A program made the position numbers and the translations under genes. From Onchidella celtica (taxonomy: Eukaryota; Mollusca; Gastropoda; Systellommatophora; Onchidiidae), in assembly GCA_963931925.1 (NCBI GenBank), contig OZ007582.1, forward strand, positions 36,647,339 through 36,711,338: a DNA stretch of 64,000 nucleotides. Direction: 5' to 3'. The notes under the pieces were generated by a model, which saw only the letters and a list, made by a program, of their open reading frames with translations, was not told where the DNA came from and ran no database searches. Below are positions 1 through 60,380 of the stretch, one piece after another; position 1 is the stretch's first letter, and every line of letters starts with the position of its first letter.

Positions 1-1389
1 TTTGCTAGGCTTGCCTCTTGGTTTCAGCAAGACTGCCAGTGCCAGATTGTGTAACTGTGAGCGATGATGCAATATTAGTCGCACGTGGTCAGTCCTTTGT
101 TTGAAAGTATAGCCAATCAGGTGAACAGGGTCCACGAGGTTGGCATGCGTGTGAACCTAAAAGTAAGGGAGTGGTCATTCTGCAACCTTTGGCATGAGTA
201 ACTGACCAAACTATACTCTCTTCAGGCCTTAAATTTGGCGGGAAGGTGGCAATTGAGATAAGGAAGATGATGGCTATAATCAAAAGTTGATGGCTATAAT
301 CAAAAGTTGTTTACTTCAAGCATGTATTTAAAAAAAATAACAATGTTTATTGCTATGTAACATCTGTATTTTTGCATGTTTGTTTCATAATATAATTATA
401 GTACCGTGCATTTCATAAAAAGTAACCGCATCAAGTGTTCAGTTTGGTGCGCAGTGTTCTGGTGCGCATGAGTTCTGAAGCAAGACTGTAGAGCATTACT
501 TTTATTATATCGCATATAATATGTATTTCTAACACACTGCTAGGATTAGAGGCAAATAATCCATAGACACATTAGTTATTACCATTACTTGTTTATTTAC
601 CTCAATAAAACATGATTATTTTCGGTTGGCGGGTTTGGGCTGGAAAAAAATTGTCAGTTTGGCGGTTTTTGGGCTACTTTTTTTGTAACTTTGACGGGTT
701 TTTAAAAAAAAAAATCTGGGAACACTGATCCCGATGCCATATTGTTTACGTGATGGCGACAAGAAGGGCTCGTTATTCCTCTTATATTAATTGTAGCTCT
801 AACTCCAAGACTTCCACTGATCCTAGTACTGGAGCAAGCCTGAAATTCCATAACTATCCAAATCCAGAAAAAGACAGAGAGAGGTAGGTAGCCTATGTTA
901 TTTATAATATAAATCTAGTGCGATTGAACACTCTCTGACACGGTCACTGTCAGTGTTAGCAATCACAGTGATCGGTGACTGTATTTTTTTTTTGACTCGA
1001 TTGTGGCTACAAGAGAATTTGAAACACAATTCAGTGCGTTTGGGATGTTTGGTTTTATTTCCAAACATAAATGTCACTGGTTTGCAAAGAATTTAAAGAT
1101 TATCAATATCAGTTTAAACAGAGCTGATGTCCATGAGTGTCTGACTAGGACCTAGGACTAGCAGTGTTTCCAAGATGGCGGAAGGCTAGCAGTAGACGAA
1201 TTTGAGGTCACGCTAGAACGATGTTTCGTGACGTCACACAATGGGAATGTCCCGTCTGGTTTATCCCTAGTCTGTGATGTAGTCCGACTGACCTACGGTT
1301 GCTGGCTATATATAAACACAGAAGTATTCCTTAAGGTCAGGTTAGCCTGAAGTCCTCCCACTCCTGGTGCGTGACAGTCATTGACTTAC
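1..1389. other. Intron or flank; no myosin tail exon recognised
   Basis: AT-rich DNA after the last recognised myosin donor. It contains an 18-bp tandem duplication (GATGGCTATAATCAAAAG, about 270-306), a THAP-like exon fragment (753-883) and transposon-end-like CAGTGTT motifs at 452, 726 (inverted) and 1161. No tail-domain coding sequence is visible. Confidence 0.6.
753..883 (+). pseudogene. Degenerate THAP-domain first exon (transposon remnant)
   Basis: An ATG at 753 opens a 43-codon reading frame starting MATRRARYSSYINCSSNSKT and reaching LKFHNYPNPEKDRER at a GTAGGT donor (884). The FHxxPxxPExDRER block and the C-terminal splice position resemble THAP DNA-binding domains. The first zinc-ligand Cys of the CxxxxC pair seems replaced (SSYINC). 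No downstream exon was found. Weak call. Confidence 0.35.
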
Positions 1390-51048
<49,659 letters not shown>

Positions 51049-51689
51049 CTTCAGCGAGAGGGTTCTGGGGAGGACAGAAATAAAATAATAATATATCAAA
51101 GTTGTGGATGCCATGAACAGGCGTATCTGAAGTTTGAGCACATTGTTGTTACTGTGATATTGATTTGTTGGTTTCAGCGCATGTTCATAAGGTGATAACT
51201 AAGAAGTTTGTAAAAGGGTATTGCAAGGAGCAAAGACCCGAGCCGATTTGGGAATCCTAATCGATTAAAGTCAGTTTGCATTGCTGCTCAAAAATGGGTG
51301 CATAAGTTAGCATGACTGTGAATGTGTATGCGTGTGTGCGCGAGAAGCGTGCATGCATATAAATAGATGTTAAGGTTTGTAGTGTCCGTGGGTGTATGTG
51401 AGTGTGTGTAATGCATGCACGCGCCCGGGCGCAGGTGTTACTTTTTCCGTTTTTGTACTCCAACTAAAGGCCTAAGGAATGATACTGCACGCCCTATTAT
51501 CTGTAACCTCAAGGCGTGCAAAAGCTGGTCCCATGTCGTGTTTTATTTACTTCCCAAATTCATGTACCAAATTAATGTTTCTTATTGCAAGAGAGGGGGC
51601 GGAGACGGGGGGGGGGGGGGGGAGAAAGATGGTGTCATCCCGCGCTGTGTTTTACTTCCTCAATTCACTTACCAAATTAATATTTCTAG

Positions 51690-51745
51690 TCTGAGAGAAA
51701 GAGAGAGAGACAGACAGACAGAAAAAGAGAGAGAAAGAGAGAGAC

Positions 51746-51825
<80 letters not shown>
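51690..51825. repeat. (GA)n microsatellite
   Basis: GA-rich then perfect GA from about 51757 to 51824. Confidence 0.95.
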
Positions 51826-51828
<3 letters not shown>

Positions 51829-52149
51829 CAACATAAGCAACTGTCTCTGTCTCGGCTGCGTCTTCTAACTAAATGAGCTAATTCTCGACAACTCACCAAT
51901 TTAAAAGACAGTAAATATTTGAGTTTTCACACGTGTCTAAATCTATGTTACAGGCTACATGCGGTGGCGTCACTCACGGGAAGGGTCCCCTGTGCGAACA
52001 ACAAACTTCCTGTGTCAGGAAGTATAAAGACACGAACGTTCTCGAAATGTGCTCTCAGTCAACATTTCTGAAGAACTGACATCCTGAATCCCTGGTGGGA
52101 GGATAAGGCGGCATGTGGATGATGCTTGCGAGATAAAAAATCGTCGGGT

Positions 52150-52360
52150 ATTTGCCATACTCGTGTATGTGCATTTCTGCCCTTTTGAGAAAATGAGAAC
52201 TGGAGTTTGGTGGGCTAAAGGGCTAAAACGCATAAAACATTATTCCATATCTCGAAACGTTTTCAACAGATTGGAATGACACTTATACATAATGAAAATA
52301 CGAGTGAGAGAACCACATTCGTGACAAAACCTCAAAATTCGGCAAAATGTCACATTTATT
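52150..52360 (+). repeat. Interspersed repeat family H, copy 3
   Basis: Shares GATTGGAATGACACTTATAC and the following GAGTGAGAGAACC block with copies 1 and 2. It lies 5' of the myosin first coding exon. Confidence 0.45.
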
Positions 52361-52617
52361 ATACCCCTCGAAATATTCCTGGCCACCCGGCCGCCTTGAT
52401 AATGATACCTTTATGTCTATCTAGGTATCCGTGTGATTCTTTCCATCGTCCTAAACGTTGTTTTGTTTTCCCGCTTATCTGAAGACAAAGCGCTTATTTC
52501 AGATTATCCGTGCATCTGCTATACAAATGCGTCATCCACTCCATGTGACTGAAGTGTCTAGGCCAGGTAAAACACACCGTCTCACCATGCTGGTTATATT
52601 TTCTCCTTAAGCATGTG

Positions 52618-52965
52618 CATGTCGAGAGGGCAGAGGAGACAGGCAGACAGACAGAGGGAGAGAGAGAGACAGAAAGAGACAGAGGCAGAGAGAGGGAGGA
52701 GAGAAGGCGAGGGGGGAGAGAGCTAGCTTGGGGACAGGGAGGAGAACGCTACCTTGAGAATGACAGGGAGGAGAGAGCTAGCTTGAGAGAGAGAGGAGGG
52801 GAGGGGAGGTAGGAGAGAGGGCTTGAAGAGACAGAAGTGAGAGGGACAAAGAGACAGGGAGGGAAGGAGGGAGGAAGAGAGGGGAGGGAGGGAGAGACAG
52901 AGAGTGAAGGAGCAGGAACAGGGAGAAAGAGAGAGGTGGGTGGGACGGAGGAGGATTCCTAAACA
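52618..52965. repeat. GA-rich low-complexity tract
   Basis: Interrupted GAGA/GGAGG purine tract of about 350 bp containing a repeated GAGAGAGCTAGCTTG motif at 52716 and 52770. Confidence 0.85.
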
Positions 52966-53458
52966 TACTATAATTCGTCTCACTTTCTGCCATCTTTCTG
53001 GTTCATTCTGCTTTATGATCCTATTCTGCTTTATGATCCTAGGTTTGCAGAAAGAGAAACTAAAACCCATTAAAGTCTGCACGCAGCCAATCTCTGAAGT
53101 GCGCATTAACGTTCAGAAATTCCCTTTAAAAAAAATTGGATTTAAACAAATTATCGACTTACAGTTCTGAAGAAACACAAATTTGGCATGTGTGCCGATG
53201 TATTTCCTGCTTTTGCTGACCCTATTACGCGAAAGTGAGTGAACGATTTCTGCATTTCCCGACTTTATCCTGCTACATCTATGTCTTTCCTCATTCTATC
53301 TTACCGGGAATGGACGGTTGGATGGAGAGAATATGAAGGAGAGGCTTTAAAAATCTGACGAGTGATTGACAGGAACATTAGAATGGGGAAACGGGAACAT
53401 GGGCTAGACTGGCACGTTGGTATTCGTTTGCATTCTGATAACAGTGTGAATGTGTATA

Positions 53459-53494
<36 letters not shown>

Positions 53495-53624
53495 GTCGCT
53501 TACTTAAATGTGTAAGGATGTGTGGTTGAACTTCATTATTTTAGGAGGTTCGTGCTCTTGGCATTTACACCTCGCTTTTCTCGTTTTTATTTTTCTTCTT
53601 CACGTGTGTGTGTGTGTGGGGGGG

Positions 53625-53897
53625 GGGGGGTTTAATGTTGCCCGGGCAGTGTTAGGCTTGCTTTTCTCGATTTCCAACTGCCGAGGTATCTTTAACGTGA
53701 GCAACGTGCACATGGGCCCTCCGAGTTGTTTGTCCTTCTCTGAGAAGACTAGGTGCTCGATCTTACCTACCATAGGATCAAGGGCCGGATATTTCCCTCA
53801 AAATCCCACAACATGCCTGCACCGACCGGGAGTCGAACCCGGTATCTTCGGCATGAGAGGCGAGCACTTTGCCTCTAGACAACGTGTCCGCGCAAGG
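53625..53897 (-). mobile_element. tRNA-derived SINE (tRNA-like head at 53822-53896)
   Basis: On the minus strand the head reads GCGGACACGTTGTCTAGAGG...GTGCTCGCCTCTCATGCCGA, then a perfect pol III B box GGTTCGACTCC (plus 53829-53839) within a TpsiC-like stem CCGGG...CCCGG. The acceptor stem does not pair well, so it is not a functional tRNA. About 180 bp of non-tRNA body follows. The left boundary is set by a G/T-rich run and is approximate. Confidence 0.7.
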
Positions 53898-53899
53898 CT

Positions 53900-53928
53900 G
53901 TGTGTAAGCATGTAGTCCACAAAGCCAA
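53900..53928. repeat. LINE target-site duplication, 5' copy (29 bp)
   Basis: Begins GTGTGTAAGCATGTAGTCCA and ends AAAGCCAA. Identical to 57665-57693; the flanking bases differ on both sides. Confidence 0.85.
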
Positions 53929-56900
53929 TTAATTTATATATGAAAAAATATGGATCTCACAAATATAACAATACAATACTACGATAATACTGAAACCGAC
54001 GAATCTAATTTTCATCGTATTCATGCATGGTGACCATACACAAGATTAAGGGCGCGTAACATTTAGCCTAAACTCGCACCAGTCAATTCTGACCGGCCGC
54101 CTGCTTTCCGGGGTTATAAAATGTATAATATTATAGTACTAAGCTTCAGCTCCACGTAAATCTTGACAAAACGCCCAGAAAAACAACCTAGTAAATGTGA
54201 TAACCTAGGCCAACAGATGACATCTGTTGAAAATAATTCTTTGTACTCATTACACAGAAAATGAACAAATGCATACACTGTGGTGAAATATTGGGTTAGC
54301 AAATGTCGCACTTTTCTGCGCAATTTGCCTGGGTTGTGTGTAAGCATATTGTTCATGCCTTGACGTGGAGGAGTGGCTTGCGTGTCCCAGTGATCCCAGG
54401 AGCTAAGCCAGCGGAGGCCTCGTGCCCCTGATAGCTTTAAGCAAGCTGGACAGGTCATGGGGGAAGGACCAGACAAGATTGAACAGACCGGCCCTCCAGG
54501 TTCGGGGGTTGGGCGTAGGGCTAACAACCCTACCCTGAAATCCTTGTTGGGGTGACCTTACTTGGAGAAACAAAAATCGTTACGGAAACAGCAACATGGA
54601 AAAACCAACGTTCTGGATGTGATGGACCTTCTGAGTACCGCGCGACTCGTATGAATGCAAGTAGTGAAAGCCGAAAGGAAACTGCTAGCAGGATGAAGGA
54701 GGAACTGAACACCGCCAAAACCAAGACCAGGATTGGATACTGGAATGTTAGAACAATGTATGAATCGGGTAAGTTAGCACAAGTAACATCAGAGATGAGG
54801 CGCTACAACCTACACATCCTGGGTGTAAGTGAGAGCAGATGGACTGGATCTGGAAGGATCAAAACATCCACTGGAGAAACCGTTCTCTACTCTGGAAGAG
54901 AGGATGACCAACATCATGGAGGAGTAGCCATCATCCTAAAGAAAGGACTGGACAAATGCTTGTTGGAGTGGAAACCAGTCAATAGCAGACTGATGAGGAT
55001 GAGGATGAAAGGACGACACACAAACATCACTGTCATCCAATGTTATGCACCAACCAACGAAAACGACAACACAGACAAAGACGACTTTTATGAACAAATC
55101 CAGGGGGAAATGGACATGACGCCACGGCATGATCTCATCATTGTCATGGGAGACCTCAATGCTAAGGTAGGTAAAGATGATATAAATTATGAAAGAGTAA
55201 TGGGAAAACATGGAACTGGAACAAGGAATGACAATGGAGAAAGGCTTGTGGATTTTTGTGCCTTGAACAACTTAGTCATCGGAGGGACCCTTTTCACACA
55301 CAGAGAAATTCACAAACTCACATGGAATTCTCCAAATGGAAGAGACAAGAACCAAATAGACCATTTGATGATCAACGGTATGTGGAGACGATCCCTTCTA
55401 GATGTGAAAGTGAAAAGAGGAGCTGACGTAGCCAGCGACCACCATCTAGTGGCAGCACTTATCAAAATTAAACTGAACAAGACCGGAATCAAGACATCAA
55501 AGCAAAGACACCTTAATATTCAGAAACTGAGAGATGCAAGTGTTAGAAATGCCTTCAACATACAAGTCAAGAACCGATTCCAGGCTCTACGAGAGTCTGA
55601 TAAGAACAACCCTAAAGAAAGAGGAATCGATTCAGAGTGGAAAAGAGTAACTACAGTGTACACAGAGAGCAGTGTAGCCTGCCTTGGATTTAATGAGAAA
55701 GGGAAAAGCAAGGAGTGGATCCAACAAAGAACATGGGATGTGATCGAGGAGAGGAAAGTCATGAAAAAGAAACTCCTACAAGTGAAATCGGAAAGGCTGA
55801 AAGAGAGGTACCAACATAGCTACACAGAGTTAAATAAGAAAGTGAAGAGACTAGTAAAGAAAGATAAACGAGAAGCCATGGAACAGCTAGCGGCAGATGC
55901 GGAGGAGGCAGCAGCAAGAGGAGAACAGGGTAAGCTCCACAAGATCACTAAGCGCATTTGTGGCAAGTACGGTGGAAGACCAAGTGTTCCAATCAAAGAC
56001 AAGAATGGGAAAATACTGACTACAGAACGAGAACAGGATACACGCTGGACAGAGCACTTTCAGGAATTACTAAACCGGCCACCACCTGAAGATAGAATAA
56101 TAATACAAGATGCTGCTGAAGACCTTGACATCAACATAGATCCACCAAAGAAAGAAGAGATAGTGGCAGCAATAAAGAGCCTAAAAAACAGCAAAGCCCC
56201 AGGAAAAGACAACTTGACTGCAGAACTGTTCAAAGCAGATCCGGATCAGTCAGCCACCATCCTTCAGCCACTGTTCACAGCTATCTGGGAAGCAGAAGCA
56301 GTACCAAAGAGCTGGAATGAAGGCAGAATAGTGAAAATACCCAAGAAAGGAGCACTCAGCGATTGCAACAACTGGCGTGGTATCACTCTCCTTTCTACAC
56401 CCAGCAAAATCCTTGCCAAGATCATTGTGCAACGTATGTCAGATGCTGTGGACAAGACACTGAGAAAGGAACAGGCCGGATTCCGAAAGGGGAAAGGATG
56501 CATTGTCCAGATCTTCACACTCCGAAACATCATAGAACAGTGTTCAGAATGGCAAAGGCAGCTCTATGTGAACTTCGTTGACTTCGAAAAGGCCTTCGAC
56601 AGCATCCACAGAGAGAGTATATGGCGCATTCTTCGGCACTATGGGATTCCCAGCAAGCCTGTTGAACTCATCAAAAGCTTTTACAAGAAATTCAGTTGCA
56701 GTGTCGGAAACAGTGATGCATCCTTTGAAGTGAAAACTGGTGTACGGCAAGGATGTGTGATGTCAACAATTTTGTTTAACCTCGTAATCGACTGGATTAT
56801 GCGGAAAACTACAGAGGATGCACCAAGAGGCATCAGATGGACACTCTTCGACAACCTAGAGGATTTGGACTTTGCGGATGACCTTGCGCTATTGTCACAT

Positions 56901-57664
56901 AGTCACCAACACATGCAAGATAAGACGCAGAGACTACATAATTTTGGATGCAAAGTAGGCCTTCGGATTAGCCAGAAGAAGACAGAGATTATGACCCTAA
57001 ACGTAGACACTCCAGCACCAGTGCAAGTAGATGACAAGAACCTCACCACGACGGACAAATTTAAATACCTTGGTAGCATTATCAGACCAGAGGGTGGCAC
57101 AAAGGAGGACATCCAAAGTAGGCTGGGAAATGCAAGGGCTGTCTTTCAAAGTATGAGCAACATCTGGAAATCGACACAATACGGCATCAACACCAAGATC
57201 AGACTGTACCAAAGCTGTGTCCTATCCACACTCCTGTATGGATCAGAGTGTTGGCGAATGACAGAAGGTGACCTCGCCAAGTTGTCTTCCTTCCACACCA
57301 CATGTCTTCGTAGGATTCTCCGCATCTTTTGGCCAAACAAGATTTCTAATCAGGAACTACTAAGGCGATGCAAGCAAGAAGAAATAGCCAACATCATCAC
57401 GAAGAGACGATGGAGATGGCTTGGACACGTGCTGCGAAAGGAAGCAAATTCTATAACCAAAACAGCACTTCAGTGGACACCGGAGGGACGGCGCAAGCGA
57501 GGCAGACCCAAGGCAATCTGGCGGAGAACAATCGAGGCAGAGATGAAATCCTTCAATCACTCATGGGGAACTCTCGCAAAGATGGCCCAGGACAGACAGG
57601 GCTGGAGATCCTTTGCTGCTGCCCTAAGCACCAGTGGGTGCAACAGGAAATAGTAGTAGTAGTA
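53929..57664 (+). mobile_element. Full-length non-LTR retrotransposon (RTE-like LINE)
   Basis: About 3.7 kb between two identical 29-bp direct repeats. It has a long 5' leader (53929-54650), one large ORF with apurinic endonuclease and reverse transcriptase, and a (TAG)5 tail directly at the stop codon. Absence of RNase H and of a CCHC knuckle, and a C-terminus with WRWLGHVLRK and GRRKRGRPKAIWRR, fit RTE-type elements; clade is not proven. An intact ORF and perfect duplications suggest a recent insertion. It lies upstream of, and in the same orientation away from, the myosin gene. The 5' boundary is debatable: a 12-base piece of the duplication recurs at 54336. Confidence 0.85.
54651..57653 (+). 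CDS. LINE ORF: endonuclease-reverse transcriptase
   Basis: The first in-frame ATG at 54651 gives 1000 residues, ending with TAG at 57651; an upstream GTG at 54552 is an unlikely eukaryotic start. Numbering from the ATG, the endonuclease begins near residue 25 (RIGYWNVRTMYESGKLAQ), with catalytic Glu in LGVSESRW, GDLNAKVG, and the SDHH signature at 55434-55445. The RT core has SLKNSKAPGKDNLTAELF, NWRGITLLSTPSKILAKII, motif A FVDFEKAFDS (about 56574-56603), motif B GVRQGCVMSTILFNLVIDW, and motif C FADD at 56871-56882 (about residues 741-744). All catalytic residues are present. The product nicks target DNA and reverse transcribes its own RNA there. No stop or frameshift interrupts it. Confidence 0.95.
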   Translation: MNASSESRKETASRMKEELNTAKTKTRIGYWNVRTMYESGKLAQVTSEMRRYNLHILGVSESRWTGSGRIKTSTGETVLYSGREDDQHHGGVAIILKKGLDKCLLEWKPVNSRLMRMRMKGRHTNITVIQCYAPTNENDNTDKDDFYEQIQGEMDMTPRHDLIIVMGDLNAKVGKDDINYERVMGKHGTGTRNDNGERLVDFCALNNLVIGGTLFTHREIHKLTWNSPNGRDKNQIDHLMINGMWRRSLLDVKVKRGADVASDHHLVAALIKIKLNKTGIKTSKQRHLNIQKLRDASVRNAFNIQVKNRFQALRESDKNNPKERGIDSEWKRVTTVYTESSVACLGFNEKGKSKEWIQQRTWDVIEERKVMKKKLLQVKSERLKERYQHSYTELNKKVKRLVKKDKREAMEQLAADAEEAAARGEQGKLHKITKRICGKYGGRPSVPIKDKNGKILTTEREQDTRWTEHFQELLNRPPPEDRIIIQDAAEDLDINIDPPKKEEIVAAIKSLKNSKAPGKDNLTAELFKADPDQSATILQPLFTAIWEAEAVPKSWNEGRIVKIPKKGALSDCNNWRGITLLSTPSKILAKIIVQRMSDAVDKTLRKEQAGFRKGKGCIVQIFTLRNIIEQCSEWQRQLYVNFVDFEKAFDSIHRESIWRILRHYGIPSKPVELIKSFYKKFSCSVGNSDASFEVKTGVRQGCVMSTILFNLVIDWIMRKTTEDAPRGIRWTLFDNLEDLDFADDLALLSHSHQHMQDKTQRLHNFGCKVGLRISQKKTEIMTLNVDTPAPVQVDDKNLTTTDKFKYLGSIIRPEGGTKEDIQSRLGNARAVFQSMSNIWKSTQYGINTKIRLYQSCVLSTLLYGSECWRMTEGDLAKLSSFHTTCLRRILRIFWPNKISNQELLRRCKQEEIANIITKRRWRWLGHVLRKEANSITKTALQWTPEGRRKRGRPKAIWRRTIEAEMKSFNHSWGTLAKMAQDRQGWRSFAAALSTSGCNRK

Positions 57665-57665
57665 G
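57651..57665 (+). repeat. (TAG)5 LINE tail including the stop codon
   Basis: Five TAG units; the first is the ORF stop codon. No poly-A and effectively no 3'UTR. The final G is shared with the start of the 3' target-site duplication. Confidence 0.9.
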
Positions 57666-57693
57666 TGTGTAAGCATGTAGTCCACAAAGCCAA
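57665..57693. repeat. LINE target-site duplication, 3' copy (29 bp)
   Basis: Exact match to 53900-53928. Confidence 0.85.
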
Positions 57694-58044
57694 AAAGTTC
57701 ACACAGATCAATATTGTGTTTTGGAGAACAACAGTGTTCTTTTTGATCAGCCGGCGTCGTTTGCGTCAATGATAAGAATCATACAGTCTTCTCCATTAGT
57801 CCATTGCTCACCATCTTTCAAGCCGCGCACTCCAGTTTAAGTATTTCAATTCACCGGCACCCTGTCTGCGTTTCATTTTAATTTTTTTCCAACTAGGTCC
57901 AACATGAAGTGCCGTTCATTCTTCCACCTTCTTTCTCTCTCTGTCTTTCCAAGTCCATACCATCCCACCTCTCCTGCCACCCGCCACTCTGTCTGCCCAT
58001 TAATTTTATACTCTCGCTGGGAAGCTGGGAGTGGGAAGGGCTAT

Positions 58045-58049
<5 letters not shown>

Positions 58050-58086
<37 letters not shown>

Positions 58087-58115
58087 CCTCTTCTCTCTCT
58101 CTCTCTCTCTCTCCT
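58050..58115. repeat. (TC)n microsatellite
   Basis: TC run with two short interruptions. Confidence 0.9.
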
Positions 58116-59959
58116 TTGCATATTCTTTTCGTTTCCTTTTTCCTCCCCACTCCAACTCATTCCTCGCTTCCTTTGGTATAATATAAAACAAAACAAATAT
58201 CCACGGTATTCATTACTTTACAAGCTGAAAGAATAAGCGAGTGAATGCTCGCAGTCATAGAGAACGAACGAATAGTAAATATTGTACAGCAAAAAGGCAG
58301 GCCAGGTGTGAATAGCCAGCAGTCATCAACACAGATCAACGAGCACGCACCATTAAGTACCAGCGTGCCATGTGATAGTGCTCATCGGTCAAAACAAAAA
58401 AAAACTCTCTCCCTACGGAATATTATCACCTGCTCCATTGCCCGCGTACGCCGCTAAGACGAAGCTAAGAGACTGTACTCACTCCAGATCCTACGGAGTA
58501 AAGGAATACCCGCGTCTTTCTTTCTAGGCCAAGGCGTTGCACCAGGGCTATCTTAACATCATTATGGGCCCACTGGGCAAAACAACAGGACTTTCTTTTC
58601 CCGTTTCAAAAAACCAAAGTAAATTTGCATGGATGCCCCCCCCCCTCCCCCGAAACACTTTGGGCCCCCGGGCAACTGTCTAGTGTGCCCATGCGATAAA
58701 ATGTCCCTGCATTGCACATTCATTTTTCTGACATAGGAGGAAATTCAAGCCGCTGCTTGCTTACTGACAGAGGAGGAAATTCAAGCCGCTGTTTACTTAC
58801 TTCTATATTTGCAAAACTGTGATTCATTATCATTCTGTTCTGTTTTTTCGGACATCTCTATACCCAAACTTTATAATTTTTTTATTTCTTAAATTTGCCC
58901 TGAAGGTTTCCTTTGGGAGCCGCCAATTCGCTTCCGGACAGTTCTAACGGCTTTAACCTATTAACACGTTTTGCCAAACCTATGTGCTTTGCATGCACAC
59001 CCAACACGAATGCTTATTGATCTCTTTCACTTTTTATCCTCAACCCTAACCACTCACCCCCATACCCATCCCCAAACCTCCCGAAGGGTACCTGTACGTT
59101 TATATGTCTGACATTAACGAAATCGTTATTGAATTTCCCTGAATTCGCAAAAAAAATTACTTGAAAAAATCCGTTTTTCAGTATGCCAAAATATCCATAA
59201 GCTCGCAGGAGGGGCTCCTACCTTATCCCGAAGTCTGAAGCACAAATTTACTGCCTCTCATTTCTATCGCTGTCAAATTCAGTGGCTGTCCGTAGAGGAG
59301 GAAACCCGAAGGGGTCATTCATAAAGCGCGTGCGCTCGATTTTGGCGATTTTTACCCCCCCCCCCACACACACACACACTTGTTTGTTTGTTATACGCTT
59401 GGCTCCATCCCTCAGCCCCCCCCCCCCCCCAAAAAAAAAAACCTTACACGAGCGTACGAGCATAAGATCATTAGAACGGTGAATGTCCATGATGAGGCTT
59501 TGATGTTTAAATACTTTTAAGTGGACATTTGGCATGAATTGTTTAACTTCTTCATGAAGTGGATAGCCTGGCTTCAATTTTTTGTTGCTTTTTTTTTTTT
59601 TTGTGTTTTGGTAACCCTACGTCTTATTTAAAAAAAAAACAAAAAAAAGTAAAGAAAACCTACCTCCCTGATTCATTGCCACAATCGAAAACCATAATGT
59701 ACATTTCCATGACCGCCCCCTCCCCCTTTTCTCCTTATGTAGACATTTCAAACACTGGTGAGACACCACTCTCTTCACCCTTTCCCCCCTAGCCCCTGGA
59801 TGGATGGCCCCTTATCATCCCTAGCTAGCCCAGAGATAGAGAGTTCTGTAGCAGTAGTAGCCCAGACTGTAGACTCCAGCCAGCATGGCCCACAACTTGA
59901 CAGATTTACGCCGAACAAGGTTACAATGCTTGCCTGTTCCTCATTTCAGCTGTTTACTT

Positions 59960-60380
59960 TACCGTGGTATGAAGAGTCGGGGGGGGGGGGGGGATTCATG
60001 TCTACAAAGAGAAAATATTTCTCCAACACACTAGACCGGAGGTCAGTTCAAAATGTGAGAAAAATCTAATAGTTGAAATGCGAAGAAATTCAAAAGCAAG
60101 TACTTTGATATTGTAACAGAGTTCAAGTTCATTACAGGCCCTTGAACAGTCAATTCAAAACCGGGGTATGAAGAGCCTGGTAATCATATCCAAAAAAGAG
60201 AGAATGTTTCTCCAATACACCAGATCTGAAGTTAATTTAAAATGTGAGAAAATGTAACAGTAATGCGAAGAAATTTAAAAGCAAAAAACAAGTGTTATTT
60301 ATTACTTCGCCTTACTATTACATTTTCTCACAGTATAACAGAGTTCAAGTTCATTACAGCCCCTTTAACGGCAAATTCGA
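59960..60380. repeat. Tandem duplication, about 200 bp x 2
   Basis: GTATGAAGAG is followed by AGAGAAAATATTTCTCCAAC-type sequence at 59968 and again at 60167, each leading to AACAGAGTTCAAGTTCATTA. The second copy holds a long hairpin at 60243-60332. Confidence 0.75.
60243..60332. repeat. Hairpin: 28-bp inverted repeat, 34-nt loop
   Basis: TGTGAGAAAATGTAACAGTA (60243 on) pairs with its complement ending TTACATTTTCTCACA (to 60332), matching 26 of 28 positions. Confidence 0.85.

Larger units (their letters stand above)
51071..53624. other. 5' flank or first intron of the myosin gene; no gene seen
   Basis: Holds (GA)n tracts at 51690-51825 and 52618-52965, repeat family H at 52150-52360, a (TC)n run at 53460-53492 and poly-G at 53617-53629. 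The missing 5'UTR exon and promoter of the myosin may lie here or further right, but no convincing signal was identified. Confidence 0.6.

Noticed and set aside
712..1180. CAGTGTT ends at 726 (inverted) and 1161 as one transposon
   Set aside because: The ends point away from each other, so they cannot bound a single element; no matching 8-bp duplication was found.
53822..53896. Functional tRNA gene
   Set aside because: The B box and T-arm are good but the acceptor stem does not pair and a SINE body follows, so it is a SINE head.
54552..54650. LINE ORF starting at GTG 54552 (33 extra residues)
   Set aside because: GTG is not a normal eukaryotic start; the first ATG is at 54651 and the endonuclease domain begins well after it.
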